Origin: Mucilaginibacter lappiensis
GTDB taxonomy: Bacteria > Bacteroidota > Bacteroidia > Sphingobacteriales > Sphingobacteriaceae
DNA: 64,000 nt
Reading direction: 5' to 3'
Assembly (NCBI RefSeq): GCF_900155965.1
Contig: NZ_FTMG01000008.1
Location: forward strand, 64,410 to 128,409
Shown here: in pieces, positions 35,120 through 43,417 of the stretch
Layout: every line of letters starts with the position of its first letter
Numbering within the stretch: position 1 is the stretch's first letter
Made by a program: the position numbers and the translations under genes
Notes under the pieces: model-generated
The model's database searches: none
What the model was told of the DNA's origin: nothing
Seen by the model: the letters and a program-made list of their open reading frames with translations, nothing else

Positions 35120-36427
35120 ATGCAAGCCATTAACCGTACACAGCTCTTCAGGGCCAGTTGTTTATCCCTGTTGGTAACATCATTATCATTTGGCATACGT
35201 GCCGGTATCTTGAACGATCAGGGTGTCAGATTTCACCTCAACGCTTCAGAACTAGGCACCATTGCTGCAACTGCTTTTTGGGGCTTTCCACTGGCTATTA
35301 TCGTGGGAGGCTTTATTGTAGATATTATAGGCATGAAAAAATTGCTGGTATCGGCTTTTGTTTTTCATTTAATAGGTATTTTGCTTACCATTTTTGCCAA
35401 CGGGTACTGGACACTATTCCTGTCGACACTGATGATCGGTATCGCCAACGGAACAGTCGAGGCTTCCTGTAATCCTTTAGTGGCTTCGCTGTATACAGAT
35501 AATAAAACCACCAAGCTTAACCACTTTCACTTATGGTTTCCGGCGGGTATTGTGATAGGTACATTGATCGTGTTTGGGCTGGATACGGCGCTGGCACATG
35601 GCGTATCTCCAAAACCTTACTGGATCTCGCAGCTGGAGGTAGCCATTATGCTTATTCCAACATTAATTTATGGTTTCCTTTTCTCCAAACTGGAGTTCCC
35701 GGTAACCGAAAGGGTATCGGCAGGTGTAAGTACAGGAGATATGTACAAAGCTCTCATCAATCCGCTGTTTGTGTTTATGATCATCTGCATGTTTGGTACG
35801 GCTATTACAGAACTATTTACCAATCAGTGGACCGACGTATTATTTAAAACGGTAACCGACAATGCTATTTTGATACTCACTTTTGTGGCCTCGGTGCAGG
35901 TATTGGGCAGGGCATTTGCCGGTCCAATTGTACATCGCGTGGCACCACAGGGCGTATTGCTTATTTCAGCGATATTGTCGGCATTGGGCATTTACCTCAT
36001 GATCCACCTGCATGGCGATGCTATTTATCTGGCAGCTGTTGTTTTTGGCTTGGGAGTTGCTTTCTTCTGGCCATGTATGATAGGGTTTGTAGCCGAAAAT
36101 CTGCCACGCACAGGTGCTGTAGGCTTAAACCTGATGGGCGGTGCAGGTATGTTTGGTGTATCTATTTATATGATATTTATGGGTGGGCATTATGATACGA
36201 TCATGGCCCAGAAACTCCCGGCAGGGGCAAGTTTGGATGCTTATCGATCGGCAGCGGCTGGTACAGATATGGCCAAAGCTTTTGACGCGGCCAGATCAGC
36301 CGCAGGTCCCGAAGTGTTGAATACCACGCTTATTATTCCTGTAGTATTGATAGTTGCTTTTGCCGGTTTGGTGTTTTACATGCGCGGCAAGAAAAAAAGT
36401 GAACCATTAAGCACAGTTGCGGTGTAA
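35120..36427 (+). CDS. MFS transporter, probable sugar importer
   Basis: 435 residues with about 12 hydrophobic segments. LSFGIRAGILNDQG in the first loop and GMKKLLVSAFVFHLIGILLT fit the fucose/hexose-type MFS group found in Bacteroidota. The central loop is short (EFPVTERVSAGVSTGDMYKA). It is located between the TIM-barrel and cytochrome c genes of the keto-sugar operon, so uptake of the oxidised or hydrolysed sugar is a reasonable inference. No specificity residue can be named. The C-terminus ends with a charged cytoplasmic tail (RGKKKSEPL). Confidence 0.85.
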   Translation: MQAINRTQLFRASCLSLLVTSLSFGIRAGILNDQGVRFHLNASELGTIAATAFWGFPLAIIVGGFIVDIIGMKKLLVSAFVFHLIGILLTIFANGYWTLFLSTLMIGIANGTVEASCNPLVASLYTDNKTTKLNHFHLWFPAGIVIGTLIVFGLDTALAHGVSPKPYWISQLEVAIMLIPTLIYGFLFSKLEFPVTERVSAGVSTGDMYKALINPLFVFMIICMFGTAITELFTNQWTDVLFKTVTDNAILILTFVASVQVLGRAFAGPIVHRVAPQGVLLISAILSALGIYLMIHLHGDAIYLAAVVFGLGVAFFWPCMIGFVAENLPRTGAVGLNLMGGAGMFGVSIYMIFMGGHYDTIMAQKLPAGASLDAYRSAAAGTDMAKAFDAARSAAGPEVLNTTLIIPVVLIVAFAGLVFYMRGKKKSEPLSTVAV

Positions 36428-36569
36428 AAAGTACACTGATTATGATAAAAAATTGTATTTTTCACCCTCGTTAATCAAAAACCAAAAAACAGAAGTAAAC
36501 CGGCAGGTGTAATCAACTAAAACAGCTATTCCCCTGTCAGGTTATTATTAAAAAAACAAAAAAACACTC

Positions 36570-37010
36570 ATGAAAAAGGCTTTTTTTATTCTTTGTATCA
36601 GCGCGGTAGTAACAGCTTGTGGCAGCAATTCATCAACCAAAGGTGGCAGCGACAGCACCAGCGCGGCAAATCAAACCGCAAAAGCGGCCGATGCTAATGC
36701 TGATACAGTTGTTGCAAAAACAGGTACAGAAGCAGCAGGCGGATCAGCAGGTTCGGCTAAAGGCGAAAGTTTAATGGCAGCTGCCGATTGCAATACCTGT
36801 CACAAGGTTGATACTAAGGTAATAGGACCTGCATTACAGGATGTTGCGGCTAAATACCCGGCTACCGAAACCAATATTGAAACCCTGGCTAAAAAAGTTA
36901 TTGCCGGTGGTAAAGGTAACTGGGGCGATATTCCAATGTCTTCTCACCCTGCTTTGTCTTTAGATGATGCTAAGGAAATGGTTAAATACATTTTGTCCCT
37001 GAAAAAATAA
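36570..37010 (+). CDS. Cytochrome c lipoprotein, likely electron acceptor of the GMC dehydrogenase
   Basis: 146 residues. Residues 1-17 are a lipoprotein signal (MKKAFFILCISAVVTAC). A low-complexity Ser/Ala/Thr linker of about 50 residues follows, enough to span the periplasm. The class I cytochrome domain has the haem motif CNTCH at 74-78 and the axial Met123 in WGDIPMSSHP. This matches the small mono-haem cytochromes that take electrons from FAD-dependent sugar dehydrogenases. It should be anchored in a membrane and pass electrons to the respiratory chain. It is 33 nt upstream of a transporter gene in the same operon. Confidence 0.9.
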   Translation: MKKAFFILCISAVVTACGSNSSTKGGSDSTSAANQTAKAADANADTVVAKTGTEAAGGSAGSAKGESLMAAADCNTCHKVDTKVIGPALQDVAAKYPATETNIETLAKKVIAGGKGNWGDIPMSSHPALSLDDAKEMVKYILSLKK

Positions 37011-37043
37011 ACCTAACCAATTATAAACCTTACAAAATTAACT

Positions 37044-38291
37044 ATGACCACTGGAATCAGGGTAAAACTTTCTGCCATGATGTTCCTCGAATTTTTTATT
37101 TGGGGAGCATGGTTTGTAACATTAGGTGCATTTTTAGATAAAACACTGCACGCCACAGGTGTTCAGGCAGGATCTGTATTTTCGACCCAATCATGGGGTG
37201 CCATTATAGCGCCCTTTGTTATTGGTTTAATAGCCGACAGGTATTTTAACGCCGAAAAAATATTGGGTATTCTGCACATCGCAGGCGCTATATTAATGTA
37301 CCAGATGTACAAAGCCCCGGATGTGGCCGGATTTTATCCCTATGTATTAGGTTACATGGTGCTGTATATGCCAACGCTGGCGCTGGTCAATTCAGTTTCA
37401 TTTAACCAGATGACCGATCCGGAGAAAGAGTTTTCTTCTATCCGTGTTTGGGGAACCATTGGCTGGATATTAGCAGGCTTAGCCATCAGCTATTTGTTTC
37501 ACTGGGATTCTCAAAATGGTATTGCACAGGGCTTTTTAAGAAACACTTTCCTGATGGCCGGAATTGCTTCCCTGGTTTTAGGTTTATTTAGTTTCACATT
37601 GCCAAATACGCCGCCTAAGGTGGCCAAAGGCGAAAAAGTTAGCGTTTCGCAGGTACTTGGTTTGGACGCATTAAAGCTTTTGAAAGACAAGAATTTTGCT
37701 GTGTTCTTCGTGGCTTCTATCCTTATCTGTATCCCATTAGCGTTCTACTATCAAAATGCAGGCGCGTTTTTAGCTGATATTAAGGTTGATAACCCTACCG
37801 GAAAAATGACTATCGGGCAAGGTTCGGAAGTGTTGTTTCTGCTTTGTCTGCCTATTTTCTTTAAGAAATTCGGATTTAAAAAAACAATCCTGGTGGGTAT
37901 GCTGGCATGGGCGGTTAGGTATGCGATGTTCGCTTACGGTAACGCCGGTGAATTAAGTTTCCTGCTCATTATAGGTATAGCGCTTCATGGCGTATGTTAT
38001 GATTTCTTCTTTGTTTCCGGACAGATTTATACAGATTCAAAAGCTGGCATTCAATATAAAAGCGCTGCCCAGGGCATGATAACCCTGGCTACATATGGCG
38101 TAGGTATGTTGATTGGATTTTATATTGCCGGGTTAATTTCCGACAGTTATAACAGTCCAGCCGGGCACGATTGGAAAATGATATGGCTGATACCTGCCGG
38201 TATCGCAGCCGTAGTATTTATCCTGTTTGTATTGTTCTTTAAGGATCAAAAAGATAACGTAGCTATTAACGAACCTGCACCTAATAACTAA
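37044..38291 (+). CDS. NupG-like MFS permease (nucleoside:H+ symporter family)
   Basis: 415 residues, 12 predicted membrane helices. LSAMMFLEFFIWGAWFVTLG at 9-28, FSTQSWGAIIAPFVIGLIAD and FSSIRVWGTIGWILAGLAIS are the typical segments of the nucleoside:proton symporter family (NHS), whose members in Bacteroidota often sit in sugar-catabolic clusters. The start ATG is 33 nt after cytochrome c and the stop is only 4 nt before the next gene, so translation may be coupled. In this context it more likely carries a sugar or keto-sugar than a nucleoside, which is inference. Confidence 0.85.
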   Translation: MTTGIRVKLSAMMFLEFFIWGAWFVTLGAFLDKTLHATGVQAGSVFSTQSWGAIIAPFVIGLIADRYFNAEKILGILHIAGAILMYQMYKAPDVAGFYPYVLGYMVLYMPTLALVNSVSFNQMTDPEKEFSSIRVWGTIGWILAGLAISYLFHWDSQNGIAQGFLRNTFLMAGIASLVLGLFSFTLPNTPPKVAKGEKVSVSQVLGLDALKLLKDKNFAVFFVASILICIPLAFYYQNAGAFLADIKVDNPTGKMTIGQGSEVLFLLCLPIFFKKFGFKKTILVGMLAWAVRYAMFAYGNAGELSFLLIIGIALHGVCYDFFFVSGQIYTDSKAGIQYKSAAQGMITLATYGVGMLIGFYIAGLISDSYNSPAGHDWKMIWLIPAGIAAVVFILFVLFFKDQKDNVAINEPAPNN

Positions 38292-38295
38292 ACCA

Positions 38296-39189
38296 ATGGC
38301 ATCAAACCAAAACCGTAGATCGGCTATCAAAAACATGCTTGCAGGCACGGCCGCTATTACAGCGTCGGGCGTGCTTACTTCATTTACATCAACCGAACAA
38401 GATAAACAGATGTTACCTGATACGCTAAAAGGAAATATTAATCACGCTGTTTGTCGCTGGTGTTACGGCGATATAACCGTGGAACAACTTTGTGCCGCCG
38501 CTAAAGATATCGGCATTAAAGGGATAGACCTGGTTGGCCCTGCCGACTGGCCTACACTTATAAAATATGGCCTGTATTCATCCATGTGTAACGGTGCCGA
38601 AATAAACCTCACTGATGGTTTTGGTGACAAGCAATTCCACGCCCAACTACATAAAAACTACTCAGAAATGATACCTAAAGTGGCAGCTGCGGGGTATAAA
38701 AACCTCATCTGCTTTAGCGGTAGCCGCCGGGGTAAGGATAACGAAACCGGGTGGAACAACTGTGTGGAAGGTTTGAAGCCAATGGTTGAACTGGCCGAGA
38801 AACATAATGTAGTATTGGTAATGGAACTGCTGAACAGTAAGATTGATCATAAAGATTACCAGTGCGATCGTGTATCATGGGGCGCTGAACTTTGCAGAAG
38901 GCTAGGCTCCGAAAATTTCAAACTACTGTATGATATATATCACATGCAGATAGATGAGGGCGACGTGATCCGCAACATCCGCGACAATCACCAATACATT
39001 GCGCACTATCATACCGGTGGTGTACCTGGTCGTAACGAAATTGATGATACACAAGAATTATATTATCCGGCTATTATGAAAGCTATCGTTGGGGTAGGGC
39101 ATAAGGGCTATGTGGCACAGGAATTTATTCCAAAGCAGCCAGACCATATTGCTTCTTTACGCAAGGCGGTGCATATCTGCGATGTTTAA
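38296..39189 (+). CDS. Hydroxypyruvate-isomerase-like TIM barrel with N-terminal signal
   Basis: 297 residues, 4 nt after the permease stop. The N-terminus MASNQNRRSAIKNMLAGTAA is a Tat-like signal. The barrel includes VCRWCYGDITVEQLCAAAKD, IKGIDLVGPADWPTL, LICFSGSRRGKDNETGWNNC, LVMELLNSKIDHKDYQCDR, LLYDIYHMQIDEGDV and YIAHYHTGGVPGRNEIDD, the set seen in hydroxypyruvate isomerase (Hyi) relatives with metal-binding Glu, Asp, His and Glu. Hyi itself is cytoplasmic, so this exported relative probably works on a different sugar. It is one of four barrels of this superfamily within 13 kb. Confidence 0.85.
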   Translation: MASNQNRRSAIKNMLAGTAAITASGVLTSFTSTEQDKQMLPDTLKGNINHAVCRWCYGDITVEQLCAAAKDIGIKGIDLVGPADWPTLIKYGLYSSMCNGAEINLTDGFGDKQFHAQLHKNYSEMIPKVAAAGYKNLICFSGSRRGKDNETGWNNCVEGLKPMVELAEKHNVVLVMELLNSKIDHKDYQCDRVSWGAELCRRLGSENFKLLYDIYHMQIDEGDVIRNIRDNHQYIAHYHTGGVPGRNEIDDTQELYYPAIMKAIVGVGHKGYVAQEFIPKQPDHIASLRKAVHICDV

Positions 39190-39240
39190 ACCTTATGGTC
39201 TACAGCTGCTCTAACAATTACATTAACCAAATAACTATAC

Positions 39241-40116
39241 ATGACAACCAGAAGAACATTCTTAGCACAAGCCGGATTAGTTGCGGCAGGTGTGATGATA
39301 AAACCTAACTTGTTATCGGCCAAAAACACTAATGGTGTAGGGCTGCAATTATATAGCTTACGCGATCAGTTGCCAAAAGATGTAAAAGGGGTGATAGCCC
39401 AGGTGGCCAAAGCCGGTTACAAAGAGGTAGAAACCTTTGGCTTTAATCAGCAAACCGGTTACTGGGGCTTGCCGGGTAAAGATTTTGGTCAGCTGTTAAA
39501 GGATAACGGCTTGAGCACGCCAAGCGGACACTACGGACTTGATCAGTACTTTGGCGAAGGTAAAACTGACGATCTGAAAGCTTATATTGAAGTGGCTAAT
39601 ACGATCGGTCAAACGTATATCATCATTCCTTCATTAAACCACAACTTCATCAAAACGGTTGACGATTGTAAAGCCGTAGCCGATAAGATGAATAAGATTG
39701 CCGAGATCTGCAAAGCATCGGGCTTAAAGCTGGGTTACCATAACCATAATTTTGAGTGGCACCCGGTTGGCGATACTACTTTTTATGATGTAGTGCTGAA
39801 CAATACCGATCCAAAACTGGTAAATATGGAAATGGACCTTTACTGGGTAGTTCGTGCTGGTCAGGACCCTGTTGCTATATTCCAGAAACACCCGGGTCGT
39901 TTTACCTTTGTACACATTAAAGACAGGGATAAAACCAATGCCAACCTGAATACCGAAATAGGTAACGGTGACATTGATTTTAAAACCATTTTAGGTAAAG
40001 CCAAGCTTGCCGGCATTAAACACTTTATTGTGGAGCAGGAAAACTATACCAATATTGACCCGTATGTGAGTATTGCCAAAAGTGCATCGTACTTAAAAAA
40101 TACACTCCACGTTTAG
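39241..40116 (+). CDS. Xylose-isomerase-like TIM-barrel sugar isomerase/epimerase, Tat-type signal (paralogue B)
   Basis: 291 residues. TTRRTFLAQAGLVAAGVMIK is a twin-arginine-type signal. The body parallels the protein at 27324-28238: GVGLQLYSLRDQLPKDVKG, GLSTPSGHYGLD (SGH in both), LGYHNHNFEW, NTDPKLVNMEMDLYW (NTDPKLV in both), FTFVHIKDRDK and FIVEQENYT. The metal-type residues are preserved in both, so both are probably active enzymes. It is 51 nt after the Hyi-like gene in the same operon. Exact chemistry is unknown; keto-sugar isomerisation or glycoside beta-elimination are the known options for such barrels. Confidence 0.86.
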   Translation: MTTRRTFLAQAGLVAAGVMIKPNLLSAKNTNGVGLQLYSLRDQLPKDVKGVIAQVAKAGYKEVETFGFNQQTGYWGLPGKDFGQLLKDNGLSTPSGHYGLDQYFGEGKTDDLKAYIEVANTIGQTYIIIPSLNHNFIKTVDDCKAVADKMNKIAEICKASGLKLGYHNHNFEWHPVGDTTFYDVVLNNTDPKLVNMEMDLYWVVRAGQDPVAIFQKHPGRFTFVHIKDRDKTNANLNTEIGNGDIDFKTILGKAKLAGIKHFIVEQENYTNIDPYVSIAKSASYLKNTLHV

Positions 40117-40123
40117 GGAGAGG

Positions 40124-40228
40124 CAAGAATCAAGAGCCAGGAATCAAGAAAAAAGCAGGTACTCTAGAGAAAAGTCGACCTGTTATTATTCTTAAGTCTT
40201 GATTCTTGACTCTTATATCTTGATTCTA
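40124..40228. repeat. Low-complexity inverted arms (AATCAAGA type)
   Basis: CAAGAATCAAGAGCCAGGAA (from 40125) is complementary in pattern to TCTTGATTCTTGACTCTTAT (from 40197), with inner AGCAGGT/ACCTGTT arms. It resembles the pair at 27130-27292. Confidence 0.55.
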
Positions 40229-40254
40229 ATTTAAAAACCAATTATAATACTGAT

Positions 40255-41025
40255 ATGAAATATCCAATTGTATTAACAGCGCTTTTAGCAGGAAGCTTTT
40301 TTGTAGCTAATGCGCAACAGGCAAAGCCAGAGGATACCGAAACCTGGGAACCGATACCTAAAGTAGTTGTTCCGGGTAAAGTTTTAGGCGAGGCTCCTTC
40401 TGATGCTATTATCTTATTTGATGGCAAAAATCAGGACGAGTGGCTTTCTGTAGCCGATCAAACACCGGCATCATGGGTGGTTAAAGGCGGTATTTTAACC
40501 GTTGATAAAACCAAGGGAAACATCGAAACTAAAAGAAAATTCACCAACTATCAGCTGCATATTGAATGGCGCGTACCCGCCAGCATTACCGGCGAAGGGC
40601 AAGCCCGTGGTAACAGCGGTATCTTCCTGGCATCATTAGGTAAAGGCGATGCCGGTTATGAATTACAGGTTTTAGATTCATACAACAACAAAACTTATGT
40701 TAACGGTATGGCGGGCAGTTTGTACAAACAAGCTATCCCATTAGCCAACCCTGGCCGCAAACCAGGTGAATGGAACGTATATGATGTGATCTGGACTGCT
40801 CCGGTATTTAACGAGGATGGTTCTTTAAAATCAGCAGCCAAGGCTACGGTGTTCTATAACGGTGTTTTAGTTGAAAACAACTTTGAACTATGGGGCCCAA
40901 CTCAATATATTGGTAAGGCATCTTACGAAGGTAAAAAACATGGTGCTGCGCCAATTAAGTTGCAGGCTCACGGCGATAAAAGCGAACCGCTTAGCTTCAG
41001 AAATATCTGGGTGCGCGAATTGTAA
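40255..41025 (+). CDS. DUF1080 protein, probable 3-keto-disaccharide/glycoside hydrolase
   Basis: 256 residues with a signal peptide (MKYPIVLTALLAGSFFVANA). The DUF1080 concanavalin-like sandwich is clear: AIILFDGKNQDEWLSV, WVVKGGILTVDK, NYQLHIEWRVPA, RGNSGIFLA, YELQVLDSYNNKTY, KPGEWNVYDVIWTAP and PIKLQAHGDKSEPLSFRNIWVREL, the last with the conserved Arg-Asn-x-Trp end. Pfam now names this family 3-keto-disaccharide hydrolase after work on gut Bacteroides. Its presence in an operon with a GMC dehydrogenase, a small subunit and a cytochrome supports that role here. It is the last gene before a strong terminator. Confidence 0.9.
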   Translation: MKYPIVLTALLAGSFFVANAQQAKPEDTETWEPIPKVVVPGKVLGEAPSDAIILFDGKNQDEWLSVADQTPASWVVKGGILTVDKTKGNIETKRKFTNYQLHIEWRVPASITGEGQARGNSGIFLASLGKGDAGYELQVLDSYNNKTYVNGMAGSLYKQAIPLANPGRKPGEWNVYDVIWTAPVFNEDGSLKSAAKATVFYNGVLVENNFELWGPTQYIGKASYEGKKHGAAPIKLQAHGDKSEPLSFRNIWVREL

Positions 41026-41052
41026 TATCGCGTATTCGTTTAAAAAATCCAG

Positions 41053-41084
41053 GGCCTGTAAGCGAAAGTTTATGGGCCTTTTTT
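41053..41084 (+). terminator. Rho-independent terminator ending the keto-sugar operon
   Basis: GGCCTGTAA (41053-41061) pairs with TTATGGGCC (41070-41078), with two G-T wobbles, and is followed by six T residues. It lies 28 nt beyond the DUF1080 stop. Confidence 0.7.
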
Positions 41085-41113
41085 GAATAATAGCTATGAT
41101 TACTAATAAAAAT

Positions 41114-41200
41114 ATGTCATTGCGAGCACAGCGTGGCAATCTCCTCGCGTTCTCATGGATAGGAATAGCTACGAGATTGCTTCGTACCTCGCAATGACAT
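41114..41200. repeat. ATGTCATTGCGA-type palindromic repeat
   Basis: ATGTCATTGCGAG at 41114-41126 pairs with CTCGCAATGACAT at 41188-41200. Inner arms TGGCAATCTCCTCG and CGAGATTG match those of the copy at 7653-7734, while the loops differ. Confidence 0.78.
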
Positions 41201-41296
41201 AATGGAGATATTTACATCCTAAAAATTGAAACAAATCCCGATTAAAAAACAAAAAATCATCAGATTTGAACCTATCTTTACCATTTTAATAAACTC

Positions 41297-42091
41297 ATGA
41301 AATCACTTTACCAAACCCGCTACTCCCTGTTTACGGTTATATTATTTTTTATGCTGGGCCTGTCGGCTTCTTCAGCTATGGCAGCTAAAAGGTTTTATTA
41401 TCAGCTTAAAGTATATCATTATAAAACAACAACACAGGAGGGCAGGATTGAACGCTACCTGGAGCAGGCCTATGTGCCGGCTATGCACCGGGTGGGTGTA
41501 AAAAATGTGGGTGTATTTAAACCGGTTAAGCAGGATACTGCTGATATGCGTATTTATGTTTTTACGCCATTTGCCACCTTTGATAAACTGGTGGGTATCG
41601 ACAAAAAACTACAAGGCGATACCGAATACTTAACTAATGGCGACGATTATATCAACGCCGGCTATAAAGATGTGCCCTATACCCGTATTGAAACTATCAT
41701 ATTACAGGCTTTCCCGGGTATGCCGGGTCCGGCTGTACCCAATTTAACGGGTGCCAAAGCCGATAGGGTGTACGAGCTGCGCAGCTACGAAAGCGCAACT
41801 GAAAAGTATAATTTCAACAAGGTGCGCATGTTTAATACCGGCGATGAAGTAGGGCTGTTTAAACGCCTGGGCTTTAACGCGGTATTTTATTCGGAAGTGA
41901 TTGCTGGCAGCCATATGCCGAACCTGATGTACATGACTACCTTTAATAACAAGGCCGACAGGGACAAGCATTGGGAAACATTTAGTAATGATGCCTACTG
42001 GAAAAGCCTTTCCTCAAAACCCGAGTACCAGAACAATGTATCGCACGCGGATATTATTTTCCTGTATCCTGCGGCTTATTCGGATTTTTAA
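41297..42091 (+). CDS. NIPSNAP-family protein, secreted
   Basis: 264 residues with a signal peptide of about 29 residues (MKSLYQTRYSLFTVILFFML, then GLSASSAMAA). Two NIPSNAP-type ferredoxin-like repeats follow: FYYQLKVYHYKTTTQEGRIE to about 130 and VYELRSYESATEKYNFNKVR to the end, the second with LMYMTTFNNKADRDKHWETF. NIPSNAP proteins are dimeric alpha-beta barrels of unclear biochemical role, and secreted two-repeat forms are frequent in Bacteroidota sugar loci. It follows the keto-sugar operon on the same strand but after a terminator and a repeat, so it is probably transcribed separately. Confidence 0.88.
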   Translation: MKSLYQTRYSLFTVILFFMLGLSASSAMAAKRFYYQLKVYHYKTTTQEGRIERYLEQAYVPAMHRVGVKNVGVFKPVKQDTADMRIYVFTPFATFDKLVGIDKKLQGDTEYLTNGDDYINAGYKDVPYTRIETIILQAFPGMPGPAVPNLTGAKADRVYELRSYESATEKYNFNKVRMFNTGDEVGLFKRLGFNAVFYSEVIAGSHMPNLMYMTTFNNKADRDKHWETFSNDAYWKSLSSKPEYQNNVSHADIIFLYPAAYSDF

Positions 42092-42112
42092 TTTTTGTTA
42101 AATCGTATTGGT

Positions 42113-43417
42113 TTAATTATAATGTATTGTAAACTCCGTTTGCTTATCGGCTACGGTTTTGAGGCTAAATTCAAAGCCATGGTTAATCAGGATCTCGCGG
42201 ACCAGGGTGAGGCCGATGCCTTGCCCGTCTTTTTTGGTACTGAAAAACGGTGAGAACAGATTAGCATGTTCACTGGCACTAATACCCTTGCCGGTATCGG
42301 TGATCACCAATAAACGTTTGGCTGGTATCACGGTAAATTTTACTGTGCCACCATCCTCATTAATAGCCTCAACCGCGTTTTTTACAATATTGATGAATGC
42401 CTGCTCCAGTTGCTGTTCATCAGCATGGATGTGGATATCACCGGCAGGTAGTTCCATTTCAAATACCACCTTATTTTCACGGGCTTTGGCACTCATGAGC
42501 GTTGCTACCGAATTGATTATTTTTTGTAGTACGATAGGTTGTTTGTTGGCCGGTGGCAGTTTCACCAGGTCGGCAAAGTTGCGCATAAAGTGGTTCAGGT
42601 TCTGGTTGCGGTCCATGGCTATTTGCAGGGCATCCTTTAGCACATCAAATTCGTGGCCTTCCCAAAGCTGATCGGTATGCATAGCCGATTGCATAATGGA
42701 ATTTACCGGACCGATGGTATTATTTACTTCATGCGCCATCATCCTAATCACTTTGCCATAAACTTTTTTCTCGGCAGCGAGGATCTCGGCGGTCAGGTCC
42801 TCAATCATGATAAAATGCCGGGAGAAACCTCTATCTACAAAATGTGATTTTTGTAGTTTGAATGAACTGACACCATCAACACGAGCAACTGCCGTTTCGC
42901 CCGATTGCAGTTCCCTGATCTGCTGTATGAGCGGATGCTTCAGCTCATCAATAGAGTAGCCTTTCAGGCTTTCTTCGCTAACCGACAGCAACTGCAAAGC
43001 TTTGGGATTTACCTGCTGGATACGATTGTCATAATCCAGTATGATGATGCCTGTTGGCGAAGTGTAGATCAGTTTCTCTAAAAAAAAATGCTGCTGCTCC
43101 TGCATGGTACGTTCCTTTCTTAGCTCATCCATCATCCGGTTATACACCTCAATCAACTCGTCGACCTCATGTTTACCCGTGGATATCAGTTTTACGTTAA
43201 AATCTTTGTCTTTAATGGCTTCTACACCCTGCATCAATAGTTTAAGGGGTTGTATCAACTGGCGGTAAAGCTGCCATGCTATAACGGCAGAAATAATAAC
43301 TACCACCTCCGAAGCGATGAAATATATCTTATTATCGCTGAAAATAAAATAAGTGAGCACCAGCGTGAGCAGGTGCAGTATAACTACAAATAAAATATAT
43401 TTAGTCCTCAGCTTCAT
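42113..43417 (-). CDS. Sensor histidine kinase of the efflux operon (NtrB-like)
   Basis: 434 residues. Two membrane helices are at 7-25 and 32-50 with only a few residues between them, so there is almost no periplasmic sensor. A HAMP-like linker at 50-105 and a PAS domain at about 108-215 (LIYTSPTGIIILDYDNRIQQ) follow. His229 lies in MMAHEVNNTIGPVNSI, which is the NtrB-type H-box. The ATPase part has N-box NIVKNAVEAINE, DTGKGI and GQGIGLTLVREILINHGF. Its start overlaps the NtrC-type regulator gene by 17 nt, so the pair is translationally coupled. The signal is probably sensed in or near the membrane. Confidence 0.93.
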   Translation of the reverse strand: MKLRTKYILFVVILHLLTLVLTYFIFSDNKIYFIASEVVVIISAVIAWQLYRQLIQPLKLLMQGVEAIKDKDFNVKLISTGKHEVDELIEVYNRMMDELRKERTMQEQQHFFLEKLIYTSPTGIIILDYDNRIQQVNPKALQLLSVSEESLKGYSIDELKHPLIQQIRELQSGETAVARVDGVSSFKLQKSHFVDRGFSRHFIMIEDLTAEILAAEKKVYGKVIRMMAHEVNNTIGPVNSIMQSAMHTDQLWEGHEFDVLKDALQIAMDRNQNLNHFMRNFADLVKLPPANKQPIVLQKIINSVATLMSAKARENKVVFEMELPAGDIHIHADEQQLEQAFINIVKNAVEAINEDGGTVKFTVIPAKRLLVITDTGKGISASEHANLFSPFFSTKKDGQGIGLTLVREILINHGFEFSLKTVADKQTEFTIHYN

